This document shows positions 1 to 6,020 of a stretch of 8,136 nucleotides of DNA, in pieces (position 1 is the first letter of the stretch; each line of letters begins with the position of its first letter). The stretch comes from Deltaproteobacteria bacterium. Its GTDB lineage: Bacteria; Desulfobacterota; Desulfobacteria; Desulfobacterales; SURF-15. Made by a program: the position numbers and the translations under genes. The notes under the pieces were generated by a model, which was not told the origin of the DNA, searched no databases, and was given only the letters and a program-made list of their open reading frames with translations. The stretch spans positions 1 to 8,136 of the forward strand of contig JAHEHB010000247.1 in assembly GCA_024644775.1 (NCBI GenBank), given 5' to 3'.

Positions 1-59
1 ACGAAAAAGAACAAGAAATCGAGGGGGCTGACCAACCGAAGGAAGAGGAGAAAATCTAA
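1..59 (+). CDS. nusA: 3' end of a gene with an acidic C-terminus, probably transcription factor NusA (partial)
   Basis: Reading from base 3, the frame encodes EKEQEIEGADQPKEEEKI and stops at TAA (57-59). The other two forward frames give a basic peptide ending at 76-78 or an early stop at 29-31. A glutamate-rich tail directly upstream of infB fits the acidic C-terminal extension that many NusA proteins carry, and nusA-infB is one of the best conserved bacterial gene orders. NusA binds RNA polymerase and nascent RNA and acts in pausing, termination and antitermination. No NusA domain (S1, KH) lies inside the window, so the identity rests on position and tail composition only. A DUF448 (YlxR) protein is the other common neighbour at this spot, but those proteins are usually basic, which argues against it. 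Confidence 0.55.
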   Translation, partial: EKEQEIEGADQPKEEEKI

Positions 60-126
60 CACCACCCAAACGTGTTGATAAAGCTGTAATAACCTCGATT
101 GAAAACGGGTAACAAAAGGGGGATGA

Positions 127-2841
127 ATGGCGAAGATCAGAGTATATGAGCTTGCCAGAGATCTAAATCTGAATAACAAGGAGCTTCTCGAAAAAATCGT
201 TGCGATGGATATTCCTATCAAAAGCCACATGAGCTCATTGGAGGAAGAAGTCGTTGCAAAGATTAAAGGGACTATCTTTGGTAAAAAAACCGATATGCTC
301 GAAGTAACCCGCGTAAAACCGACGGTCATTCGAAGACGGAGAAAACGCGTCGAGGTCGAACGGGTGGAGGTGACAGAGTCAGCAACCGTCCCAGAAACTA
401 TGGAAGCCGCCGAGGAAACAACTGTAAAAGCCCCGGATGAACTCGACGAACCAGATGAAAAAGAAGCTGTAACGGAAACAGAAGACGTGCAAGCCAAAAT
501 GGAAGAAGTCACCAATCAGGTAGAATCAGAAGAGAAAGCCGAACCATCCGAACCATTTGACCCGTCTGCCTCAGAGATTTTTGCAGAAGAGGCCGATAAA
601 CCGGTTGAAGCTGAAAAAACGACGATAAAAGAGGAAGCTGCTCCCGAAACCAAAACGCCTGTCTCTGAAGAAAAACCGAAGCCCGTCAAAAAGAGAAGAG
701 ATAAGAGGGAAATCCCTGCAAAAATCATCAATCTTCCCGTAAGGCCCAAAGTTGAGGCACCGGAGCCTGAAAAGGTCGTTGAAAAAAAAGAGACGGCAAG
801 AGTAGAGAAATTTCCGGTTCCTGAAAAAGCCGTTCCGGAGGCGATTTCGCCCGCTACTGAGGAGCCTTCAAAAGACAAAAAGAAAAAGAAAGGGAAAAAG
901 AAAGAAGAAGCGGACGTAAAAGATGCCAAGTTCTTCAAAAAGAAAATTTCCTTTCGAAGAAAAGAGGTCATCGAAGGGGAAGACCTCTACGCCAATATCC
1001 CAAAACGGACACGTAAGGCCCGAAAGGGTGCAAAGGTTGCGGTTGCCAAAGCTCTGAAACCTCAAATTACGACGCCAAAGGCCATCAAGCGCAGAATCAA
1101 AATAGACGATACCATTGTTTTGGCTGAATTGGCAAAACGCATGGGAATTAAAGCGAACGAGATGATTGCAAAACTTATGGCAATGGGTGTGATGGCAACG
1201 GTTAATCAGACGATCGATTTTGAGACAGCCACGCTTGTTGCGGCTGAATTCGAGTATGAAGTCGAAAAGGCATCGTTTGAAGAAAAAACGCTTATTAGGA
1301 TAGTCGAAGATGAACCTGAAAAACTGACTGAAAGACCTCCAGTCGTAACCATCATGGGGCATGTGGATCATGGCAAAACATCCCTTCTAGATGTGATTCG
1401 AAAAACGAGAGTAACTGAGGGAGAAGCTGGAGGAATCACACAGCACATTGGAGCCTACCATGTGTCTACCGATAAAGGCCAGATTGTCTTTCTGGATACA
1501 CCGGGACACGAAGCATTCACTGCAATGCGATCACGAGGGGCACAGGTGACGGATATTGTCGTTTTAATTGTAGCCGCCGACGATGGTGTCATGCCTCAGA
1601 CCCTTGAAGCGATCAATCATGCCAAAGCGGCGAGTGTGCCGATTATTGTTGCGATCAACAAGATAGATAAAGCAAATGCCGATCCTGAAAGGGTACAGCG
1701 CGAATTGGCTGATCAGGGGCTGGTTCCTGAGGATTGGGGCGGTGATACGATATGTGTAAAGGTTTCAGCAAATACGCACGAAGGACTTGATGACCTTCTT
1801 GAGCTGATCTCACTTCAAGCTGAGATTTTGGAACTTAAAGCGAATCCTTCCAAGCTTGCGATTGGCCATGTGATTGAAGCCAAGTTGGATGCCGGCAGAG
1901 GTCCGGTGGCTAGCGTTCTTGTTCGAGAAGGCACTTTACGAACCGGGGAGGCGGTGGTTTGCGGTATTCAATATGGGAAAGTTCGTGCCATGTTAAACGA
2001 CCGAGGCGAACAGGTTCAAGAGGCTGGACCTTCCATGCCGGTTGAGGTTCTGGGGCTCTCCGGGGTACCCATGGCCGGGGATGAAATGGTTACACTGGAA
2101 GAAGAAAGGAGTGCAAAACAAGTTAGCCTGCATCGGATACAGAAGCAGCGATCAAAAGAGCTTGCTAGAACCAGTCGATTGAGTCTTGAAAAGCTTTATG
2201 AGAACCTAAAGGATGGGGAAATCAAAGATCTCAATATCATCATCAAAGCCGATGTAAACGGATCCATTGAAGCACTTAAAGACTCTCTAACAAAGCTTTC
2301 CAACGAAGAAATAAACATCAATGTCGTACACGCTGCCACGGGAACCGTTACAGAATCCGATGTTTCACTGGCCGCCGTGTCTAATGCGATTATCATCGGT
2401 TTTAATGTCCGGCCGACCCCCAAAGTTCAGGAGCTCGTTACCGAAGAAAACGTTGATATGCGTTTTTATAACATCATTTATGAGGTCATCAAGGATGTGC
2501 GAGATGCGATAGTTGGTATGATGGCGTCAACATTTGAGGAAAGAATCTTAGGAAGGGCGGAAGTTCGTGAGGTATTCCATATCCCGAAAGTAGGTGCCGT
2601 CGCCGGGTGTTATGTAACAGACGGAAAGGTTGAGCGTGGAGGTCAGATAAGGGTGGTTCGGGACGGTATTGTTGGTTATGAGGGCAAAATCAGTTCCTTA
2701 CGACGATTCAAGGATGACGCCAAAGAAGTCCTTAGCGGCTACGAATGCGGTATTGGGATCGAAAACTACAATGATGTAAAGACAGGTGACATTCTCGAGT
2801 GCTATTATCTGGAAGAAATCAGGCCTGAACTGGAAGCTTAG
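127..2841 (+). CDS. infB: Translation initiation factor IF-2
   Basis: This is a GTPase that brings fMet-tRNA to the 30S subunit and promotes 50S joining. The 904 residues are of typical length for a long-linker IF2. An IF2_N module occupies about residues 1-55 ([15 protein letters not shown]). It is followed by a highly charged E/K/P-rich linker of about 60-320 with a lysine cluster at 249-260, then a second IF2_N-like module at about 326-377. The G domain shows every motif: G1 GHVDHGKT (411-418), G2 GGIT (435-438), G3 DTPGH (457-461), G4 NKID (511-514) and G5 SAN (547-549). Domains II and III follow, and the C-terminal fMet-tRNA-binding region starts near FHIPKVG (817). The ATG is preceded by a purine-rich AGGGGGA (117-123) and gives the canonical N-terminus. 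The gene lies 67 bases after the preceding stop. No truncation or missing key residue was seen. Confidence 0.98.
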   Translation: MAKIRVYELARDLNLNNKELLEKIVAMDIPIKSHMSSLEEEVVAKIKGTIFGKKTDMLEVTRVKPTVIRRRRKRVEVERVEVTESATVPETMEAAEETTVKAPDELDEPDEKEAVTETEDVQAKMEEVTNQVESEEKAEPSEPFDPSASEIFAEEADKPVEAEKTTIKEEAAPETKTPVSEEKPKPVKKRRDKREIPAKIINLPVRPKVEAPEPEKVVEKKETARVEKFPVPEKAVPEAISPATEEPSKDKKKKKGKKKEEADVKDAKFFKKKISFRRKEVIEGEDLYANIPKRTRKARKGAKVAVAKALKPQITTPKAIKRRIKIDDTIVLAELAKRMGIKANEMIAKLMAMGVMATVNQTIDFETATLVAAEFEYEVEKASFEEKTLIRIVEDEPEKLTERPPVVTIMGHVDHGKTSLLDVIRKTRVTEGEAGGITQHIGAYHVSTDKGQIVFLDTPGHEAFTAMRSRGAQVTDIVVLIVAADDGVMPQTLEAINHAKAASVPIIVAINKIDKANADPERVQRELADQGLVPEDWGGDTICVKVSANTHEGLDDLLELISLQAEILELKANPSKLAIGHVIEAKLDAGRGPVASVLVREGTLRTGEAVVCGIQYGKVRAMLNDRGEQVQEAGPSMPVEVLGLSGVPMAGDEMVTLEEERSAKQVSLHRIQKQRSKELARTSRLSLEKLYENLKDGEIKDLNIIIKADVNGSIEALKDSLTKLSNEEININVVHAATGTVTESDVSLAAVSNAIIIGFNVRPTPKVQELVTEENVDMRFYNIIYEVIKDVRDAIVGMMASTFEERILGRAEVREVFHIPKVGAVAGCYVTDGKVERGGQIRVVRDGIVGYEGKISSLRRFKDDAKEVLSGYECGIGIENYNDVKTGDILECYYLEEIRPELEA

Positions 2842-2857
2842 GAACTCGGAATTAAAA

Positions 2858-3145
2858 ATGGTTGTCGGTCTCGGTATCATCACATTCAGACTGTATGATT
2901 GTCATTCTCTGAAAGGAAAGAGAAAGGTCGTTAAATCCATCGTCGGTCAAATGCGAAATCACTTTAATGCATCGGTGGCAGAAATCGGATCCAATGATGT
3001 CCATCAACGGGCAGAGATCGGATTTGCGTTAGTCGGTAACAATCGCAGAACAATCAATTCAAAGGTGGACAAGGCGTTCAATTTTGTTGATTCATTGGGG
3101 TTAGCCGAAATCATCGATACAGAATCGGAGATCATCAATTTATGA
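2858..3145 (+). CDS. DUF503 (YlxP-like) small conserved protein
   Basis: A 95-residue protein beginning MVVGLGIITFRLYDCHSLKG. The pattern HSLKGKRKVVKSI (residues about 15-27), then RNHFNASVAEIG, then HQRAEIGFALVGNN is characteristic of the DUF503/YlxP family. Family members are about 90-100 residues long and typically sit between infB and rbfA, as in the Bacillus subtilis ylxP context. The molecular function is not established; the position suggests a role near ribosome assembly or initiation. The same frame is open upstream into infB (an ATG at 2786), but that extension is infB read in another frame. The ATG at 2858 gives the family-like N-terminus. It starts 16 bases after the infB stop, with only a weak AGGA (2840-2843) about 14 bases upstream, so coupling to infB translation is likely. 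Its stop overlaps the rbfA start (ATGA). Confidence 0.9.
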   Translation: MVVGLGIITFRLYDCHSLKGKRKVVKSIVGQMRNHFNASVAEIGSNDVHQRAEIGFALVGNNRRTINSKVDKAFNFVDSLGLAEIIDTESEIINL

Positions 3146-3522
3146 AATCTTTTCCACGATCGGTCAGGGTTGGTGAACTCATTCAACAAGTCTTGTCCGA
3201 CATATTAAGAAAACACATCAATGATCCTCGGCTTGTAAAAACGACCATCTCTGCCGTTAAGATGTCTGCGGATTTGAAAATCGCAAAAATCTATTACACA
3301 ACATCGGGAGATGAAAAGAGCCGGCAGGAAACGGCTGAAGGTTTTAAACATGCGGTTGGTTTTTTAAAACGGTCGATTGCAAGCCAGATCAAATTGCGAT
3401 ATATGCCGGATCTTAAATTTTTTCTTGATGAGTCGTTCGACTACGGCACTCACATTGATAAACTGCTCGCCTCTATAAAAGAAGATAATGGATCCGATAA
3501 CACAACAGTTGAAACGGAGTAA
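3142..3522 (+). CDS. rbfA: 30S ribosome-binding factor A
   Basis: RbfA binds the immature 30S subunit near the 5' end region of 16S rRNA (helix 1), is needed for late maturation, and is a cold-adaptation factor in Escherichia coli. The 126 residues match the usual family length. The N-terminus (PRSVRVGELIQQVLSDIL), the segment HINDPRLVKTTISAVKMSADLKIAKIYY split across residues about 25-53, and RYMPDLKFFLDESFDYG (about 90-106) are the conserved pieces of its single type II KH fold. A short polar tail (EDNGSDNTTVETE) follows. The start codon overlaps the stop of the DUF503 gene in an ATGA arrangement, so it is probably translated by reinitiation. The last 35 bases overlap the start of the downstream phosphoesterase gene. 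Confidence 0.95.
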   Translation: MKSFPRSVRVGELIQQVLSDILRKHINDPRLVKTTISAVKMSADLKIAKIYYTTSGDEKSRQETAEGFKHAVGFLKRSIASQIKLRYMPDLKFFLDESFDYGTHIDKLLASIKEDNGSDNTTVETE

Positions 3523-4459
3523 AAATGTATTACTTGTATCTCACACGAATCCGGATGGGGATGCCATTGGTTCTTTAATCGCACTGGGACTCTGCCTCGA
3601 TGCCATGAATAAGAATACGACGTTATACAATGAGAGTTCCATACCGGCAGTATACCGCTTTCTGCCGTCTGTAGACAGAGTTGTGGGAAACCTTGATAAA
3701 ACCGCCTCCTACGACACGGCAGTTGTTTTGGATTGTGGTGATCTGGATCGAATCGGTCGTGGAGTGAATACGGTTTACCAGCTTCCGGTCGTTATAAATA
3801 TCGATCATCACAGCACCAATAAAGGATTCGGTGATCTTCAACGTATCGACGCCGATGCATGTGCGACATCAGAAATCATATATCACATCATTAAGGATGT
3901 AGACGTTCCCATTACCAAACCGATGGCAACCGCCATATACACCGGTATTCTAACCGATACAGGATCTTTTCGCTTCTCCAACACCAATCGGACGGCCTTT
4001 GCCATTTGCGAAGAAATGGTTTCCTGCGGGGTGAATCCTTACCAAATTGCCCAACACGTTTACGGAACCTATTCATTGGGGCGCATCAAACTGCTGAACT
4101 TGGCCCTTGATTCCATCGAAATATCCAAGAATGGCAAACTTTCAATGATGATCCTCAGCCAGAATATGCTTGATGAAACCGGAACACAACCTCAGGATGC
4201 AGATGGTCTGATCAATTATGCCAGGGGAATTGAGGATATTAAGGTTGCGGCTTTAATACAAGAGCAGACAAATGGTAAACGTGCTGAACGACATCAAAAC
4301 CGGTACCATGTGAGTCTCCGCTCTGACGGTACCATTGACGTGGGAGCCATTGCTGTTTCTTTTGGCGGGGGTGGCCATTTCAGCGCTGCAGGGTTTAACA
4401 TTGAAACGACCTTATCGGATCTGAAGCGTCGGCTCTTTACTCTGGCCGAGAAATTCTAA
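3488..4459 (+). CDS. nrnA: DHH/DHHA1 family phosphoesterase, NrnA-type oligoribonuclease / pAp phosphatase
   Basis: The protein has 323 residues, the usual length for this family. Members degrade two- to five-nucleotide RNAs to mononucleotides, and many also dephosphorylate pAp. The metal-binding motifs are intact: motif I HTNPDGDAIGS with H19, D23 and D25; motif II VVLDCGD with D82; motif III DHH at 106-108; and motif IV TGILTDTGSFRF with D157. The C-terminal DHHA1 substrate-binding domain ends in the glycine loop GGGGHFSAAG (293-302), preceded by VSLRSDGTIDV. The ATG lies 35 bases inside rbfA after a modest purine run (AAAAGAAGA). It is supported because residues 1-13 give the usual short lead-in to the first beta strand (NVLLVSHTNPDGD). 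An in-frame TTG at 3509 is a less likely alternative. Biochemical activity (NrnA, NrnB or cyclic-dinucleotide hydrolase) cannot be separated by sequence alone, though the lack of extra sensory domains argues against GdpP. Confidence 0.9.
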   Translation: MDPITQQLKRSKNVLLVSHTNPDGDAIGSLIALGLCLDAMNKNTTLYNESSIPAVYRFLPSVDRVVGNLDKTASYDTAVVLDCGDLDRIGRGVNTVYQLPVVINIDHHSTNKGFGDLQRIDADACATSEIIYHIIKDVDVPITKPMATAIYTGILTDTGSFRFSNTNRTAFAICEEMVSCGVNPYQIAQHVYGTYSLGRIKLLNLALDSIEISKNGKLSMMILSQNMLDETGTQPQDADGLINYARGIEDIKVAALIQEQTNGKRAERHQNRYHVSLRSDGTIDVGAIAVSFGGGGHFSAAGFNIETTLSDLKRRLFTLAEKF

Positions 4460-4461
4460 GG

Positions 4462-5370
4462 ATGCAGGAGGAACTGAGCGGAGTTATTGTCATTGATAAA
4501 CCAGCCAATATTAGTTCGGCTAAAGTGGTCAACGTTTTAAAGCGTACATTAAAAATAGGAAAAGCCGGGCATACGGGTACGCTAGATCCATTTGCTACCG
4601 GCGTGCTGGTGTGTTGCATCAATAAGGCAACCAAGCTAGCACGCTTTTTCTTGCATGGAAAAAAGATCTACAAAGCGGTTCTTCATCTGGGGGTCGATAC
4701 CGATACGCAGGATTCCACCGGCGCGGTGACTGATAGGATTGAAAACATGAGGTTTTCTGAAGATACCATACGATCTGTAATAAAACAATTTGAGGGAGCT
4801 TCGTTGCAGCAACCACCCATTATTTCTGCGCTAAAGCATCAAGGCACCCCGCTTTACAAGCTTGCGCGAAGTGGAAAACCCATCCAAAAACCGGCAAGAG
4901 AAATTTTCATTTCCTCTATTCGTGTAAGTCAAATCGAATTTCCTTTCATATGGTTTGAGGTTTGTTGTTCTGCGGGTACGTATATCCGTACCCTTTGTGC
5001 TGACATTGGGAAAACACTAGGTTGCGGGGGACATCTCAAAGAGCTTAGACGCGTTAAAAGCAGCGGTTTTAGTATCGATGAAGCCATTCCGCTACCAGGA
5101 CTTAACGGTTTTACGAAATCAGAGAAGATAGAAGATTCGATCATCGGTATGGCGGATGCGCTGCGAGGGATGCCGCTTTATATGGCGGATACTGGTATGG
5201 TTGAAAAAATCAATTTCGGTAAAGAACTTAACAAAAAGGATTTTCGATCCGACTTGAGCCAGGAAGCTTCCGGTTATATAAAAATTGTTGATGAGAAGAA
5301 CAAATTGTGTGCAGTATTGGATGTGAACAGGATACGTCGAACATACAAATATTGCTGTGTGTTCCATTAA
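4462..5370 (+). CDS. truB: tRNA pseudouridine(55) synthase TruB
   Basis: TruB isomerises U55 in the T-loop of elongator tRNAs to pseudouridine and also acts as a tRNA folding chaperone. The 302 residues are the usual length. The N-terminus reads SGVIVIDKPANISSAKVV, followed by the catalytic box GHTGTLDPFATG with nucleophile D42. After that come IYKAVLHLGVDTDTQDSTG with the active-site tyrosine Y70, QQPPIISALKHQG, and SAGTYIRTLCADIG with R176 at the position of the conserved arginine. The C-terminal part (about 235-302) is the less conserved PUA-like tRNA-binding region. The start is 2 bases after the upstream stop, with AAGG directly against the ATG and therefore poor as a ribosome-binding site, so coupled translation is likely. 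A GGAGG inside codons 2-4 has no usable start at a proper distance downstream. The long spacer after this gene probably ends the tightly coupled block. Confidence 0.97.
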   Translation: MQEELSGVIVIDKPANISSAKVVNVLKRTLKIGKAGHTGTLDPFATGVLVCCINKATKLARFFLHGKKIYKAVLHLGVDTDTQDSTGAVTDRIENMRFSEDTIRSVIKQFEGASLQQPPIISALKHQGTPLYKLARSGKPIQKPAREIFISSIRVSQIEFPFIWFEVCCSAGTYIRTLCADIGKTLGCGGHLKELRRVKSSGFSIDEAIPLPGLNGFTKSEKIEDSIIGMADALRGMPLYMADTGMVEKINFGKELNKKDFRSDLSQEASGYIKIVDEKNKLCAVLDVNRIRRTYKYCCVFH

Positions 5371-5425
5371 TGGTTTGTCTTTACCCTAACCTGGACGATC
5401 CGAGGCCAAACAGGTAGTTGAATGA

Positions 5426-5486
5426 ACCACAAAGGCGCAAAAAACACGAAGAAAAGATTCAAAGAAATCTTCGTGACCTTCGTGGT
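5426..5486. repeat. Imperfect palindromic intergenic repeat with CCAC(A/G)AAGG / CACGAAGA modules
   Basis: Two inverted module pairs are visible. CCACAAAGG (5427-5435) pairs with CCTTCGTGG (5477-5485) with one A-C mismatch. CACGAAGA (5445-5452) pairs perfectly with TCTTCGTG (5468-5475). The left arm carries nine extra bases (CGCAAAAAA) opposite a single A. The loop contains an alternative stem, AAGATT (5454-5459) with AATCTT (5466-5471). The modules also recur in the same orientation, as CACAAAGG and CACGAAGA. From memory, sequences of the type CCACGAAGG-CACGAAG occur as scattered intergenic copies in many environmental bacterial genomes and yield spurious ORFs rich in HEGHE. Only one copy is in this window, so dispersal cannot be shown here. 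There is no U-tract after the palindrome, which argues against a simple terminator. Confidence 0.65.
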
Positions 5487-5497
5487 GAGATAAAATT

Positions 5498-5528
5498 TTG
5501 ACAAAGAATGCAAGAATTTTCTTTTTAA
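5498..5528 (+). promoter_or_regulatory. Candidate sigma-70-type promoter upstream of rpsO (distal)
   Basis: A perfect -35 hexamer TTGACA (5498-5503) lies in the truB-rpsO spacer just after the palindromic repeat. The best -10 at an acceptable distance is TTTTAA (5523-5528, 19-base spacer), which matches TATAAT at only three positions. Transcription from here would begin around the following hairpin and give a leader of roughly 100 bases before rpsO. The -35 match is good and the -10 is poor, so this is a tentative call. Confidence 0.3.
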
Positions 5529-5547
5529 GTGCCGAACAAGGCGGCAC
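5529..5547 (+). other. Short perfect hairpin in the rpsO leader
   Basis: GTGCCG (5529-5534) pairs exactly with CGGCAC (5542-5547) around a seven-base loop, AACAAGG. No run of T follows on the + strand, and the flank on the - strand is A-rich, so it does not look like an intrinsic terminator in either direction. It could belong to an rpsO leader structure such as an S15 autoregulatory site, or it could be a remnant of the repeat next to it. Nothing visible decides between these. Confidence 0.4.
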
Positions 5548-5556
5548 CAATAATGC

Positions 5557-5585
5557 CTGAAACAAGAAGCGGAAGCGGATAAAAT
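5557..5585 (+). promoter_or_regulatory. Candidate sigma-70-type promoter upstream of rpsO (proximal)
   Basis: CTGAAA (5557-5562, four of six matches to TTGACA) is followed after exactly 17 bases by TAAAAT (5580-5585, five of six matches to TATAAT). Transcription would start near 5592 and leave a leader of about 45 bases before the GTG. The spacer length and -10 are good and the -35 is mediocre. A promoter of its own for rpsO-pnp is known from enterobacteria and would suit the long spacer, but this match was found by eye in AT-rich sequence where chance hits are common. Confidence 0.35.
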
Positions 5586-5622
5586 TAAAAACGTAAACAA
5601 GAGAGCTGTAAATCCTAGCAAG

Positions 5623-5628
5623 AGGAGG
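5623..5628 (+). promoter_or_regulatory. Strong ribosome-binding site for rpsO
   Basis: A full AGGAGG lies 10 bases before the GTG at 5639 and fixes that codon as the start, although it is not ATG. TCCT (5613-5616) could pair with AGGA (5623-5626) over a six-base loop and partly mask the site. At four base pairs this is weak evidence of translational control. Confidence 0.8.
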
Positions 5629-5638
5629 CGAAGAGAAA

Positions 5639-5908
5639 GTGGTCATATCGACTGAAGAAAAAAAGGAGCTCATCGATCAATTCAAGTTACACGACAACGA
5701 CACGGGGTCTCCAGAGGTTCAAGTGGGGCTGCTCACGCACCGTATTCAGTATCTCACAGAACACTTGAAGATTCACAAGAAGGATCATCATTCCAGGAGA
5801 GGGTTGTTGATGCTCGTGGGTAGGCGCCGAAGACTTTTGAACTATGTCAAAAGCAAGGATGTAAAACGATATCGGACAATTATCGAAGCCCTCGGTTTGA
5901 GACGGTAG
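5639..5908 (+). CDS. rpsO: Small subunit ribosomal protein S15
   Basis: S15 is a primary 16S rRNA-binding protein that contacts the three-way junction of helices 20-22 and opens assembly of the 30S platform. It also takes part in the B4 bridge to 23S rRNA. The 89 residues are the exact family size. The signature DTGSPEVQ (21-28), the helix [40 protein letters not shown] (50-69) and the C-terminal [13 protein letters not shown] are all present. Translation starts at GTG ([12 protein letters not shown]), set by the AGGAGG upstream. The gene stands alone, with 268 bases before it and 112 after it. In Escherichia coli S15 represses its own mRNA; the structured leader here makes that possible but does not prove it. 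Confidence 0.98.
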   Translation: MVISTEEKKELIDQFKLHDNDTGSPEVQVGLLTHRIQYLTEHLKIHKKDHHSRRGLLMLVGRRRRLLNYVKSKDVKRYRTIIEALGLRR

Positions 5909-5969
5909 CATTGCCGTGTACCACGACACTGCGTTTATTCGGATATATCGTGTCTTTAACAAAGTATTT

Positions 5970-6002
5970 GGAATCGGTGATGGCCCCTGCCAACACGGAT
6001 CC
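5970..6002 (+). promoter_or_regulatory. Imperfect RNA hairpin in the pnp leader
   Basis: The stem builds outward from TGGC (5981-5984) with GCCA (5989-5992) around a CCCT loop. An A-A mismatch follows, then GTG (5977-5979) with CAC (5994-5996), a G-G mismatch, TC with GA, a bulged A at 5973, and GGA (5970-5972) with TCC (6000-6002). That makes 12 base pairs in all. It ends eight bases before the pnp ribosome-binding site. In enterobacteria a double-stranded leader in the same rpsO-pnp spacer is cut by RNase III and used for PNPase autocontrol; an equivalent role here is inference from position. Confidence 0.45.
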
Positions 6003-6009
6003 ATCGTTT

Positions 6010-6015
6010 AGGAGA
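6010..6015 (+). promoter_or_regulatory. Ribosome-binding site for pnp
   Basis: AGGAGA is followed after five bases by the GTG at 6021. It supports that GTG as the start of PNPase, as does the family-like N-terminus [20 protein letters not shown] that results. Confidence 0.8.
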
Positions 6016-6020
6016 AGATT

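Noticed and set aside
127..1320. Internal starts producing short IF2 isoforms, as in Escherichia coli
   Set aside because: In-frame ATG codons exist in the linker (for example residue 125), but I saw none with a convincing Shine-Dalgarno.
868..1371. A 167-codon open frame on the - strand opposite infB
   Set aside because: It lies entirely antisense to the linker and G-domain coding sequence, its translation is rich in F, C and H, and it matches no family I recognise; it is a shadow frame.
2786..2857. An upstream ATG that would extend the DUF503 protein by 24 residues
   Set aside because: The extension overlaps the conserved IF2 C-terminus, and the family starts at MVVGLGIITF; the ATG at 2858 is the better start.
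4466..4471. AGGAGG-like sequence inside the first codons of truB as the ribosome-binding site for a later start
   Set aside because: No ATG, GTG or TTG in frame follows at a suitable distance, and a later start would cut into the conserved IDKP segment.
5390..5405. Small stem CCTGGA / TCC-G-AGG downstream of truB as a terminator
   Set aside because: It has six pairs with one bulge and a three-base loop, but no T-run follows, so an intrinsic terminator is not supported.
5422..5493. A 23-codon ATG frame (MNHKGAKNTKKRF...) in the truB-rpsO spacer, and longer - strand frames over the same region
   Set aside because: The frames coincide with the palindromic repeat, have no Shine-Dalgarno, and their peptides (such as the HEGHE type on the - strand) are the usual by-products of this repeat sequence.
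5529..5547. The GTGCCG...CGGCAC hairpin as an intrinsic terminator or integron attC-like site
   Set aside because: There is no T-tract on either strand, and the GCCGAAC next to the stem does not fit the attC core pattern; there is no integrase or gene cassette context.
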